Source: Ectothiorhodospiraceae bacterium
GTDB lineage: Bacteria > Pseudomonadota > Gammaproteobacteria > SZUA-152
DNA: 32,600 bases
Direction of reading: 5' to 3'
Assembly: GCA_002401775.2 (NCBI GenBank)
Contig: NVUB02000125.1
Location: 1-32,600 of the forward strand
Every line of letters starts with the position of its first letter. Positions within the stretch are counted from its first letter, which is position 1. Of the stretch, positions 24,389 to 32,600 are shown piece by piece. Both the position numbers and the translations under genes were made by a program. Below the pieces are notes generated by a model. It saw only the letters and a list, made by a program, of their open reading frames with translations. It searched no databases and was not told where the DNA came from.

Positions 24389-25459
24389 TCAATAAACCCG
24401 TCGCAACATTAAATACCCAATGATAAAGGCTAGGGCAGCGGGGGCTAGTGCGCTTAGGGTTGGATTAATCCCGAAGACTAATCCCATGTACGCGAACATT
24501 TGATTGACGATGTAAAAGCCGACGCCTGCCAGGCTGCCGACTAATATCCGATGCCCTATCCCTACTGAGCGTAATGGACCAAATACAAAGGGGATGGATA
24601 AAAATACCATTACCGCTGTTACAATCGGTGCCACCAGTTTGTTCCATAATGCCTGTTGGTATACATCAGCATCCAGTCCGTTGTCTTTAAGGTACTGCAC
24701 GTATTGATACAAACCAACTATCGATAACGTGTTTGGTTTAACCGTCACCACACTCAACAAGTCAGGGCTTAGATTCGTTTCCCAGGGTGCTTCCTTCATC
24801 CGCGAAGATGTTACAACGCCATCACCTATATCACTACTCACCACACCTTGTAACACCCAGTGACCACTGCGAAACACGGCGGAATCGGCTTGTATTAATT
24901 TAATCAGGCGATGCGATTCATCACGTTCATAAATAAAAATTTCTCCAAGACGCTGGCCTGGCAAGATGTCCCGAACATTCACAAAACTGTTGCCATCACG
25001 CGCCCATAGACCTTCGCGCCCGCGCAAGGTGAGTTTGTCGGACATCGCCACCGAGCGTAGTGTTTGCGCATATCGCTCAGCCGCAGGCGCAATGGCTTCT
25101 CCCACTACCAGTGTCAAAATGACAAAAAATAATCCCACTTTCATGACCGACAGAATAATGCGTGACAGAGACACCCCGGCAGCGCGCATCACAATCAACT
25201 CACTGTTGCTGGCCAAAATACCCAAACCAATTGTGGTTCCCAGGAGAGCGCATATGGGAAACAGCTGATAGGCCAGTCCAGGCACGGTTAGCAACACATA
25301 CTGAAAGGCTTGCCAGGTACCATAGTTACCCTTGCCTATCTGGCCGGCCTCATCCATGAAGGCAAAAAAAGCAAACAAGGTGAGCAAAACACCCATCACC
25401 AGCAAGGTGCTAAAACCGACAGCACGTCCTATGTAACGATCCAGAATGTGCATAGTCAT
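24389..25459 (-). CDS. lptG: LptG, LPS-export permease subunit
   Basis: This 356-aa inner-membrane protein has the LptF/LptG topology: two N-terminal membrane helices (about 15-35 and 60-85), a third near 100-120, a periplasmic beta-jellyroll domain (about 130-265) and three C-terminal helices. MHILDRYIGRAVGFSTLLVMGVL and GNYGTWQAFQYVLLTVPGLAYQLFPICALLGTTIGLG are characteristic of LptG. With LptF and the ATPase LptB it extracts lipopolysaccharide from the inner membrane and pushes it along the Lpt bridge. The start overlaps the lptF stop by 4 nt (ATGA). LptB is not in the window. Confidence 0.96.
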   Translation of the reverse strand: MTMHILDRYIGRAVGFSTLLVMGVLLTLFAFFAFMDEAGQIGKGNYGTWQAFQYVLLTVPGLAYQLFPICALLGTTIGLGILASNSELIVMRAAGVSLSRIILSVMKVGLFFVILTLVVGEAIAPAAERYAQTLRSVAMSDKLTLRGREGLWARDGNSFVNVRDILPGQRLGEIFIYERDESHRLIKLIQADSAVFRSGHWVLQGVVSSDIGDGVVTSSRMKEAPWETNLSPDLLSVVTVKPNTLSIVGLYQYVQYLKDNGLDADVYQQALWNKLVAPIVTAVMVFLSIPFVFGPLRSVGIGHRILVGSLAGVGFYIVNQMFAYMGLVFGINPTLSALAPAALAFIIGYLMLRRVY

Positions 25460-26586
25460 TGTGCGGCCGTTGGCCCCTGTTGGTTATTTTTCCCCAGCAT
25501 TATCAAAAACCTCTGCCACACCCAACGCCGTCCCCAATGACGAATGGCAAGTATCCCGATCAGTACAGCCAATACACCATGCACCCACCATAATCCTAGT
25601 GCGGGTGCGATCACCCCACGCTGCACCCACGACATAGAGACACCCAGGGTATTGTAATAAGTCACAAAAATAAGAATAGCGACAAACAATTTGGCAAAAC
25701 GTCCCTGACGAGGCGACGTACGACTTAACATCACCGCCAGCAACGCAAGCAATACCGTCGCCAGAGGCATGGCAAAGCGCCACTGTAATTCGGCCATATC
25801 GGAAAGCCGTGTAGAATCCCATAGGTCATGGGTTGGTATCGACCAATGTTTGCGGCGCAAAGGCGTTGCACTCATTTCCTCAAGTCGAACCGCATTCTTC
25901 TCGTATTGATGAATTTTGAAGTCAACACTCCCCGGCAATCCCTGGTAACGATATCCATCCACTAGCACCAGATAACGTATGCCAGATTGAGGGTCAATTG
26001 TCTGATAACCGCTGCGGGCAGAGAAAATATCCAGCTGGCCATTATCCGAAATGGTTTGCACAAATACATTTTGCAATTGTTTATGGTCGTCAGACAGCCC
26101 TTCGACATAAAATACCTGTCGAGCTCCCCCAATCTTGTTAAATTGCCCCGCCGACACGGACTCAAATGCCGTACCGGCCTGCGCCTGTTCACGTACTTGT
26201 AAGGCTTTCTCATGCGCCCAGGGCGTCCACCAGAAGGACAATGCCGCAACCACCGCAGCGCACAGTAACCCAATAAACCCCACCGTCGACATAACCCGCC
26301 CGTGACCCACGCCACAGGCCGCCAATGCTGTCATTTCGCTGTCTTTGTACAAACGCCCAAAGGCCAACAGTACTGCCACGAAAAGGCCAAATGGCAGCAT
26401 CACACTCAGTGACGTAATGGTACGCAGCAACAACATTTCAAAGACAATTTCACCGGATATCTCACCCACCGAGGCATCGGCCAGATACAGCGAAAAATAA
26501 CGCGCCATAAAAATCAGCAGCAACACCGTCATCACGGCGAACAAAGTTTGCAAGACTTCTTTTGCTAAATAACGTTGAATAACCAC
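25456..26586 (-). CDS. lptF: LptF, LPS-export permease subunit
   Basis: This 376-aa inner-membrane protein is the partner of LptG and first in the operon. MVIQRYLAKEVLQTLFAVMTVLLLIFMARYF and MLPFGLFVAVLLAFGRLYKDSEMTALAACGVG are hallmarks of LptF. The periplasmic jellyroll spans about residues 125-265, and three helices follow. It is divergent from pepA across 265 bp, an arrangement conserved in many gammaproteobacteria. BepA elsewhere in the window serves the outer-membrane end of the same pathway through LptD. Confidence 0.96.
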   Translation of the reverse strand: MVIQRYLAKEVLQTLFAVMTVLLLIFMARYFSLYLADASVGEISGEIVFEMLLLRTITSLSVMLPFGLFVAVLLAFGRLYKDSEMTALAACGVGHGRVMSTVGFIGLLCAAVVAALSFWWTPWAHEKALQVREQAQAGTAFESVSAGQFNKIGGARQVFYVEGLSDDHKQLQNVFVQTISDNGQLDIFSARSGYQTIDPQSGIRYLVLVDGYRYQGLPGSVDFKIHQYEKNAVRLEEMSATPLRRKHWSIPTHDLWDSTRLSDMAELQWRFAMPLATVLLALLAVMLSRTSPRQGRFAKLFVAILIFVTYYNTLGVSMSWVQRGVIAPALGLWWVHGVLAVLIGILAIRHWGRRWVWQRFLIMLGKNNQQGPTAAQ

Positions 26587-26851
26587 ACTTTGACCCGATT
26601 AATAAGCACCACAAATAATTCCGCCATTATCTTACACGTTTCCTGACGCTACCACTCGTTACCCAGGCAATCCATTTGCCCCAAACGCCTGACTTCAAAT
26701 GTACCAAGACCATAGGTTTCAAGCGCTGCATCAAGTAGACTGCTGCAAACGTCGCTAAATAGGCTAAAGTATGTTCGATCCAGTAAAAACACAGGTGCCC
26801 ACGGGCAACTTACACTAACTTTTATACAATTAAGTCAGGTACACAACCATT

Positions 26852-28372
26852 ATGGAATTTAATGTAAAAAGCGGTAGCCCGTCCAAACAACGTTCTGCCT
26901 GTGTAGTCGTTGGTGTTTTTGAGCCCCGTCGCCTCGCGCCCGCCGCCGAAGTTCTCGATAAAGCCAGTGGTGGTCATCTTTCTGCCTTGTTACGACGCGG
27001 TGACATTGAAGGAAAAGTCGGACAAACTCTGCTCCTGCACCATGTACCCAACGCCCTGGCCGAACGTGTGTTGCTGGTCGGCTGCGGTAAAGAACGTGAA
27101 GTCGGCGACAAGGAATTTCAGCGCATCATTACCACCGCCGTGACACACCTTAACGAAACCGGCTCCATGGAAAGTGTTAGTTACCTGACAGAAATCAGCG
27201 TTAAAAGCCGTAACCTTCACTGGAAAGTGCGCCATACCGTCGAAGCAACACGTGACGCCTTGCACCGTACCGACCAACTCAAATCGAAAAAAGACGACCT
27301 GCGCCGCCCCCTGCGCAAACTCACCTTAATGGTGCCCAAGCGCAGCGACCTCACCGATGGTGAATCTGCCATGCGCGAAGGCATGGCCATTGCCGATGGC
27401 GTCATGATGGCAAGAATGTTGGGAGACTTACCCGGCAACATCTGTACCCCCAGCTACCTGGCCAAACAGGCCCGTGCCATGAGCAAAAGATATCCGGCAC
27501 TAAAAGTCACCATTATCGAAAAAGCACAAATGGAAAAACTGGGCATGGGTGCCTTGCTGTCCGTTACTGCCGGTTCTCGTGAAGCCCCCAAACTCATTAT
27601 CGCCGAATATAACGGCGGCAAAACAAAAGACAAACCCATCGTACTGGTCGGCAAAGGCGTCACTTTCGACACTGGCGGCATCTCCATCAAACCGTCCCCC
27701 ACTATGGACGAAATGAAATATGACATGTGCGGAGCCGCCAGCGTATTGGGTGCGCTAACGGCCTGCGCAGAACTGAACCTTGGCTGCAATGTCATTGGCG
27801 TTATACCCACCTGCGAAAACATGCCCGATGGCGCCGCCACCAAACCCGGCGACATCGTCACCAGCATGTCTGGCCAAACTATCGAGGTGTTAAACACCGA
27901 CGCCGAAGGCCGGCTTATCTTGTGCGATGCCCTCACCTACAGTGAACGCTTCAAGCCCGATGTCGTCATCGACATTGCTACACTCACCGGTGCCTGCGTC
28001 ATCGCCCTTGGTCAACACGCCAGTGCCGTTATGGGCAACCACCCCCCACTGGTGCATGACCTGCTCAATGCGGGCAAAGCCAGTGGTGACCGCGCCTGGG
28101 AAATGCCACTCTGGGATGAATACAACGAACAGCTCAAAAGTAATTTTGCCGACATCCCCAATATCGCCGGACGCGAAGCGGGCAGTATTACCGCCGCCTG
28201 TTTTCTCTCGCGCTTCACCAAAAAATATCACTGGGCACACATGGATATTGCCGGTACCGCCTGGGTCAGCGGATCTAAAAAAGGTGCCACCGGCCGCCCC
28301 GTTCCCCTACTAACACAATATCTTATTGACCGCTGCCCGGAAAAAGGCAGAAGAGTGACCAAAAAATCCTGA
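26852..28372 (+). CDS. pepA: PepA, cytosol leucyl aminopeptidase
   Basis: This 506-aa protein is an M17 aminopeptidase. The N-terminal domain (1-160) is the less conserved macro-like part. The catalytic domain has the metal and active-site motifs [30 protein letters not shown] and the signature [10 protein letters not shown], followed by [10 protein letters not shown]. It removes N-terminal residues, preferring leucine, with two divalent metals as a hexamer. In E. coli PepA also binds DNA (Xer recombination, carAB control), but that role cannot be read here. It is divergent from lptFG and 142 bp ahead of holC. Confidence 0.97.
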   Translation: MEFNVKSGSPSKQRSACVVVGVFEPRRLAPAAEVLDKASGGHLSALLRRGDIEGKVGQTLLLHHVPNALAERVLLVGCGKEREVGDKEFQRIITTAVTHLNETGSMESVSYLTEISVKSRNLHWKVRHTVEATRDALHRTDQLKSKKDDLRRPLRKLTLMVPKRSDLTDGESAMREGMAIADGVMMARMLGDLPGNICTPSYLAKQARAMSKRYPALKVTIIEKAQMEKLGMGALLSVTAGSREAPKLIIAEYNGGKTKDKPIVLVGKGVTFDTGGISIKPSPTMDEMKYDMCGAASVLGALTACAELNLGCNVIGVIPTCENMPDGAATKPGDIVTSMSGQTIEVLNTDAEGRLILCDALTYSERFKPDVVIDIATLTGACVIALGQHASAVMGNHPPLVHDLLNAGKASGDRAWEMPLWDEYNEQLKSNFADIPNIAGREAGSITAACFLSRFTKKYHWAHMDIAGTAWVSGSKKGATGRPVPLLTQYLIDRCPEKGRRVTKKS

Positions 28373-28514
28373 TTGGAAAAACCGGTCAGGCGAAAGTAAG
28401 GCAACCACAAGGGGTGCCGCTACGGCTGTCTAAAGCACATATTATAAAGACTCTGTTCAATAACCCTGTTTAATAACAATTATTCAAAAACGATTGTTCA
28501 AAAAAAGAAGTAAC

Positions 28515-28940
28515 ATGACCAAAGTGGATTTTTACATCCTCAGCACCGGCACACGCGAACAACTCGCATGCCGGCTGGCAGAGAAAGCCTACACACTCGG
28601 CAACCGCATCTACATTCACACCGAAACCACTGAGCAAAGCACGCTCATGGATGAGTTACTGTGGAGCTTCCGAGAAGCTAGCTTCGTTCCCCACGAGCAG
28701 TACCAGGCAGGTAGTGAAAGCGAATCGCCCATTCAAATAGGTTGCCACAACAGCCCGGAAAGCCACTGCGAAGTGTTAATTAACCTCAGCAGCGAAGTTC
28801 CGTTGTTTTTTAGTCGATTCCTGCGCGTCGCCGAATTAGTCGGCACCGAAAAAGAAGCCAAAACACAAGGACGCGACCGCTTCCGGTTTTACCGAGACCG
28901 CGGGTATCCACTGGAAACACATGAGTTAGGCAGCAAATGA
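28515..28940 (+). CDS. holC: HolC, DNA polymerase III chi subunit
   Basis: This is a 141-aa protein from the ATG at 28515, chosen because MTKVDFYIL is the canonical chi N-terminus; the in-frame ATG at 28494 adds an atypical MFKKRSN. The features of chi are present: ACRLAEKAYTLGNRIYIHT, LLWSFREASFVPHE, PIQIG and the C-terminal RDRFRFYRDRGYPLETHEL. Chi links the clamp loader to single-stranded-DNA-binding protein. In most gammaproteobacteria valS follows; here a convergent recQ gene does instead. Confidence 0.95.
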   Translation: MTKVDFYILSTGTREQLACRLAEKAYTLGNRIYIHTETTEQSTLMDELLWSFREASFVPHEQYQAGSESESPIQIGCHNSPESHCEVLINLSSEVPLFFSRFLRVAELVGTEKEAKTQGRDRFRFYRDRGYPLETHELGSK

Positions 28941-29078
28941 CCCGATAATCGTCATACTATTTCCACTATCCTCCAATATTTTCCAATGGCGGCGATTTAT
29001 TCGTAAGGAGCAGGCTTTAAACCCGCCCGCCAATGCCGGATATTTCACATTTGGTAACCAGCCCGGCATTATTAGATA

Positions 29079-30872
29079 TTACGCGGTAATTAATTCCAAA
29101 AAACTTTCGCCGAAGGCTTCTAGCTTATGCTCGCCAATACCCGATATTTCACCCATTTCTGCCAGACTTTCCGGGCGTCGCACGGCCATTTCCTGCAAGG
29201 TACGATCATGAAATATGACGTACGAGGGTACACCACGCTCTCGGGCCAACGACAATCTATGGCCGCGTAATACCCGGAACAACACATCATCGTCCTCGGA
29301 CAAATCAACTTGTGGGCGGTTGGTTTTTTCCTTGCGGGTTTTTTCAGTTTTACGTTGCTTGCGTAACTGTAATTGTTGTTCTCCACGCAATAACGGACGC
29401 GATTTTTCAGTGAGCAATAAAGTGCCGTGGCCTTCCAGGTCTGCCGTTAAATAACCCAGCGCTATTAACTGCCGATAGACTCCCCGCCATTCCACGCCAG
29501 TATGTTCTTCACCGATACCGTAGGTGCTGAGTTTGTGATGCAGATTGTTTTGAATACGCTCATTATCTTTACCGAGTAACACGTCAATTAAATAATTAAC
29601 GCCAAAGCGTTGGCCGGTACGGAATACGCAAGATAATGCTTTTCGTGCAGACTGGGTGCCGTCCCAGGTTTCTGGAGGATGTAAGCACGTGTCACAATTA
29701 CCGCAGGGTTCCGATAACGTTTCATCAAAATAAGCCAGTAATGCCTGTCGCCGACAGCTGCTGAGTTCGCACAACCCCAGCATGGATTCAAGCTTGCCAT
29801 GCTGGGCGCGTTTGAATTGTTCGTGGGCATCGGTATCGAGCACCATTTGTCGGAGGGTTATGACGTCTTGCAGGCCATAGGCCATCCAGGCATTGGCGGG
29901 CTGTCCATCACGCCCTGCACGGCCGGTTTCCTGATAATAAGCTTCGATACTTTTGGGCAGACTGAGATGGGCGACAAATCGCACATCGGGTTTATCGATA
30001 CCCATGCCAAAGGCGATGGTCGCCACAATCACCACGCTCTCTTCACGCAAAAACCGTTGCTGATGCAGTTGCCGTACTTCTACGGGCAATCCCGCATGAT
30101 AAGGCAGCGCTATTTTCCCTTTACTGCTCAGCCATTCAGCAACACTCTCTACCTTTTTACGTGACAAACAATAAACAATGCCCGCATCGCCAGCGTGTTC
30201 CTGATTCAGAAAACTCAGCAAACGGTCCCGCGAGTTAAGGCCTTCACTGATGGTATAGCGAATGTTGGGGCGGTCAAAACTATTAACAAAAACAGCCGCA
30301 GAGCCCAGGTCCAGTTGCGCAATGATTTCGTCACGAGTGCGCCCATCGGCTGTCGCCGTTAAGGCAATACGAGGTACAGACGGAAAGCGTTGGTGCAAAA
30401 TGGAAAGCTGTTGATATTCCCGACGAAAGTCATGCCCCCATTGCGACACACAGTGGGCCTCGTCAATGGCGAACAGGGATATTTTTGCACGGTCGAGAAT
30501 GTCCAGCATCCGGTCGGTCAGCAACCGCTCCGGCGCAACGTAGACGATGTCCACGTCGCCGGTTAACAATGCCTGCTCCGTGAGCCGTTGCTGTTCCGCG
30601 CCCTGGCTGGAGTTAATAAAAGCCGCACGAATGCCCACTTGCAGCAAGGCATCCACTTGATCCTGCATCAGCGCGATAAGCGGTGACACCACGATTCCCA
30701 CGCCATCCCGTACCAGCGCCGGAATTTGATAACACAGTGATTTACCACCACCCGTGGGCATCAGCACCAGTGCATCTTGTCCGGCCAGAACGGTTTTCAC
30801 AATATCGGCCTGATGATGGCGGAATTCGTGATAACCGAAGGTGTGGTTGAGAATGTCGAGGGCGCGTTGCAT
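29079..30872 (-). CDS. recQ: RecQ DNA helicase
   Basis: This is a 597-aa protein from the ATG at 30872, chosen because GGGAGA lies 8 nt upstream and [18 protein letters not shown] is a canonical RecQ start. The upstream in-frame extension runs through a dispersed repeat and is not coding. Domains in order: helicase core with [12 protein letters not shown] (Walker A), [14 protein letters not shown] (DEAH and aromatic-rich loop) and [12 protein letters not shown] (motif VI); zinc-binding four-cysteine module (C...C..C..C around CGNCDTC); RQC winged helix; and C-terminal HRDC ([20 protein letters not shown]). It unwinds DNA 3' to 5' in recombination and fork repair. Confidence 0.97.
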   Translation of the reverse strand: MQRALDILNHTFGYHEFRHHQADIVKTVLAGQDALVLMPTGGGKSLCYQIPALVRDGVGIVVSPLIALMQDQVDALLQVGIRAAFINSSQGAEQQRLTEQALLTGDVDIVYVAPERLLTDRMLDILDRAKISLFAIDEAHCVSQWGHDFRREYQQLSILHQRFPSVPRIALTATADGRTRDEIIAQLDLGSAAVFVNSFDRPNIRYTISEGLNSRDRLLSFLNQEHAGDAGIVYCLSRKKVESVAEWLSSKGKIALPYHAGLPVEVRQLHQQRFLREESVVIVATIAFGMGIDKPDVRFVAHLSLPKSIEAYYQETGRAGRDGQPANAWMAYGLQDVITLRQMVLDTDAHEQFKRAQHGKLESMLGLCELSSCRRQALLAYFDETLSEPCGNCDTCLHPPETWDGTQSARKALSCVFRTGQRFGVNYLIDVLLGKDNERIQNNLHHKLSTYGIGEEHTGVEWRGVYRQLIALGYLTADLEGHGTLLLTEKSRPLLRGEQQLQLRKQRKTEKTRKEKTNRPQVDLSEDDDVLFRVLRGHRLSLARERGVPSYVIFHDRTLQEMAVRRPESLAEMGEISGIGEHKLEAFGESFLELITA

Positions 30873-30990
30873 GGGGCGTATTCTCCCATAAATCCACTCC
30901 CTCGGCTGTTCTGAGAAAAATAAAGTGCTGAGCGCTGAGGACAGAGTGAAAACGCTCATGATTGAAAGCCAATGCAAGTCACTGTTTTTC

Positions 30991-31072
30991 GTAGGTCATG
31001 TTGCGCAGCTACGTGACAATGATAACCTCTCATGCCCCGTTTTTTGTCAGGTCACTTTGTAAGCTGACCTAC
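30991..31072. repeat. Inverted-repeat element with GTAGGTCA ends
   Basis: GTAGGTCA at 30991 and TGACCTAC ending at 31072 form terminal inverted repeats around about 66 bp. The left part is related to the inverted repeat at 23696-23726. MITE-like; no coding capacity. Confidence 0.55.
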
Positions 31073-31116
31073 CGGTCTCAAAACGTTACCCCGGAGCATC
31101 TCCCCCTCATCCCGGC

Positions 31117-31139
31117 CTTCTCCCCCAAGGGGAGAAGGA
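31117..31139. repeat. CCTTCTCCCC hairpin
   Basis: A perfect 10-bp stem (CCTTCTCCCC / GGGGAGAAGG) encloses a 3-nt loop (CAA). This is a widespread intergenic palindrome type in proteobacteria. There is no T-run. Confidence 0.6.
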
Positions 31140-31152
31140 GAAAAGCAGTATT

Positions 31153-31241
31153 GTAGGTTGGGGGGGGGCACTAGGAACCCCAACGCTATAGGTATGACAT
31201 AACACGATTGTTGGGGTTCGCTCTCGCTCACCCCAACCTAC
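31153..31241. repeat. MITE-like element with GTAGGTTGGGG ends
   Basis: The terminal inverted repeats GTAGGTTGGGG (31153-31163) and CCCCAACCTAC (31231-31241) enclose a second nested pair (GGAACCCCAAC near 31174 and GTTGGGGTTCG near 31210). It folds into a long hairpin and encodes nothing. Confidence 0.7.
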
Positions 31242-31525
31242 GGAACTGTTCTGGGGAAATAAAGTGCTGTGTGCTAAGGACTCAATGAAAACTCTCAGGG
31301 TTGAAAGCTAGCTCCGTAGAGTAGGCATGTTGTTAATGCCCACGCGGGACTCGCGCGTAACGACCGATGACGAGCCACAAACTTTCCGATGTTGTTACTC
31401 AGCACTGCATCGTGTCGTTATGAAGCGACTAGCAAAATGAACAGGATTCTCTGAATCGAATGCAGCTGGTAAACTCCTGCCAACGAATACTCTCGGCTAT
31501 CAGCAAGCACAAACAGGAGAAACAC

Positions 31526-32383
31526 ATGAGCACCACGAATTCATCACAGGATGTTATCGACCGTGAGCAACGCACCTGGCGCAATGTCAGCGAAGGCTGG
31601 CGAAAAAATGATGCGCAATTGCGGGAAAATGCCGACGGCGTCACCCAGCGAATGCTCGACCTTGCCGGGCTGAAAGAAGGAAGTTGGATGTTGGACATCG
31701 CCTCCGGCACGGGAGAACCCGCCCTGCCCGCTGCACATCGCGTGGGTACCTCCGGGCAAGTGATCGGCACCGACCTCGTCGATGAAATGCTCGCCGTGGC
31801 GCGAGACAAGGCCAAAGAACAACAACTGAGCAATATCGAGTTCCGTACCGTGGATGGCAAAGGGCTGGATTTTGATACCGCCCGTTTTGATGCAGTCACC
31901 TCTCGCTGGGGACTGATCTTCATTCCCGAGCCCCAGGCGTTTTTGAAACTCATCCACGGTGTGCTCAAAGATGACGGGCGGGTGGTGCTTGCCTGCTGGG
32001 CCGAGCCCGAGCGTAACCCTTTCTTCACTCATGCCATGTCCATACTCATGAAGCACATGGAAGTCCCCAAGCCACCGGCAGGCGCCCCCGGCGTGTTTGC
32101 CTTTGCCGAACGCGAGCGACTGGAAAACACCTTGCGAGACAGCGGCTTCCGCAATATTGATATTGAAGACCTCAGTTTTAATATGATTCAAGTCGACAGT
32201 GGCGAAGAATACTGGCAGATATTAGAAGAACTGGCCGGGCCCATCGCACAGCTGACGAAAACAATGGATAAAGCAACCTACAATGCCTTCAGTGAAGAAG
32301 TCATCGCCTCGGCAAACGCCTTAAAAAAAGACGGAAAAGTCAGCATGCTAGGCACCACCTGGATAGCGCGAGCGATTAAATAA
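31526..32383 (+). CDS. Class I SAM-dependent methyltransferase
   Basis: This is a 285-aa protein from the ATG at 31526, chosen because AGGAG lies 6 nt upstream; an upstream in-frame ATG at 31460 lacks one. The Rossmann-fold SAM site is visible: motif I MLDIASGTGEPAL (about 54-66), the acidic residue closing strand 2 in VIGTDLVDEML, then FRTVDGKGLDFD and FDAVTSRWGLIF. It resembles UbiE/COQ5-like methyltransferases, but the C-terminal half (EEYWQILEELAGPIAQLTKTMD) is not diagnostic. The substrate is unknown. It stands alone in the window after a repeat-rich spacer. Confidence 0.88.
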   Translation: MSTTNSSQDVIDREQRTWRNVSEGWRKNDAQLRENADGVTQRMLDLAGLKEGSWMLDIASGTGEPALPAAHRVGTSGQVIGTDLVDEMLAVARDKAKEQQLSNIEFRTVDGKGLDFDTARFDAVTSRWGLIFIPEPQAFLKLIHGVLKDDGRVVLACWAEPERNPFFTHAMSILMKHMEVPKPPAGAPGVFAFAERERLENTLRDSGFRNIDIEDLSFNMIQVDSGEEYWQILEELAGPIAQLTKTMDKATYNAFSEEVIASANALKKDGKVSMLGTTWIARAIK

Positions 32384-32420
32384 GCTTTGCTGCTCGTTCC
32401 AGTTTTTTTATAATATTGTA

Positions 32421-32475
32421 GGGGTGGCTTCAGCCGCGAGAATGGTGGTACATCTTTCGCGGCTAAAGCCGCTCC
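32421..32475. repeat. GGCTTCAGCCGCGA / TCGCGGCTAAAGCC palindromic repeat
   Basis: The arms at 32421-32439 and 32457-32475 are near-complementary around a 17-bp centre. A half-copy relative (CGAGGCTAAAGCCCCTCCTA) lies at about 12037-12056. It begins 38 bp after the methyltransferase stop and is not followed by a T-run. Confidence 0.6.
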
Positions 32476-32600
32476 TTGTATCTCTCAGATATTAGTGATT
32501 AGCTATTACTATATCATGGGGAGTCAGTAAGACTGGGCCGCTCCTAAGCACATAGATGCTGTTTCGTAGATTAGCCTGCTGACTTTTTTATCGTTAATAA

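Larger units (their letters stand above)
30906..31308. repeat. Duplicated 64-bp intergenic unit
   Basis: The segments 30906-30969 and 31246-31308 share CTGTTCTG..AAATAAAGTGCTG..GCT..GGAC...TGAAAAC.CTCA...TTGAAAGC at roughly 80 percent identity and in the same orientation. They bracket the two inverted-repeat elements, like the outer ends of a larger composite insertion. Confidence 0.6.
30873..31525. other. Repeat-rich spacer upstream of recQ and the methyltransferase
   Basis: This 653-bp spacer holds at least four repeat types and no supported gene: a duplicated 64-bp unit (30906-30969 and 31246-31308), a GTAGGTCA-ended element (30991-31072), a CCTTCTCCCC hairpin (31117-31139) and a GTAGGTTGGGG-ended element (31153-31241). 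The recQ and methyltransferase promoters must lie here but are hidden among the repeats. Confidence 0.7.

Noticed and set aside
30873-30977. N-terminal extension of recQ beginning [10 protein letters not shown]
   Set aside because: These codons lie largely in a dispersed repeat also found at 31246-31308. The ATG at 30872 has a good ribosome-binding site and gives a canonical RecQ start.

Overview
The window looks like chromosomal DNA of a sulfur-oxidising gammaproteobacterium. The gammaproteobacterial signal is the lptG-lptF block divergent from pepA-holC. The sulfur signal is a thiosulfate-oxidation cluster in the order soxX-soxY-soxZ-soxA, then soxB, plus a tusA-dsrE2 sulfur-carrier pair. 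No soxCD is present. The soxXYZA-plus-separate-soxB layout and the monohaem-type SoxA resemble Thiomicrospira/SUP05-like sulfur oxidisers, but the genus cannot be fixed from this sequence alone. Spacers carry many short palindromic repeats and MITE-like elements.

Layout. (1) 1-2700: accessory region with a two-gene toxin/immunity-like pair on the minus strand (2670 to 712). Next to it is a broken, rearranged duplicate of the toxin gene's middle and upstream region (266-605). (2) 2800-11450: a sensory/transport/metabolic block. A periplasmic binding protein and a sensor histidine kinase overlap by 4 nt on the minus strand. A TonB-dependent receptor is divergent from them. It is followed by two overlapping citrate-synthase-fold genes and, convergently, an acetolactate-synthase-like ThDP enzyme whose start lies in a 14-bp tandem repeat. 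(3) 11450-16000: a structured non-coding stretch, a periplasmic protein of unknown function and two divergent FadL-type outer-membrane channels. (4) 16390-23650: sulfur metabolism (dsrE2, tusA, sox genes), with the M48 chaperone/protease bepA in between. (5) 23650-24390: a small secreted cysteine-containing protein boxed by two near-identical 93-bp direct repeats. (6) 24389-28940: housekeeping genes lptG, lptF, pepA, holC. (7) 29079-32383: recQ, a repeat-rich spacer and a class I SAM methyltransferase.

How the genes work together. SoxXA joins thiosulfate to the C-terminal cysteine of SoxYZ, and SoxB hydrolyses off sulfate. Without SoxCD the remaining sulfane sulfur is expected to be stored or passed to cytoplasmic oxidation, where TusA and DsrE2 act as sulfur carriers. 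The binding protein and histidine kinase probably sense a small molecule, and the neighbouring receptor may import it. Whether the citrate-synthase-like pair and the ThDP enzyme process that molecule is an open and interesting question. LptF and LptG export LPS, BepA maintains outer-membrane assembly, and PepA, HolC and RecQ are core functions.

I saw no rRNA, tRNA, CRISPR array, insertion-sequence transposase or replication origin.
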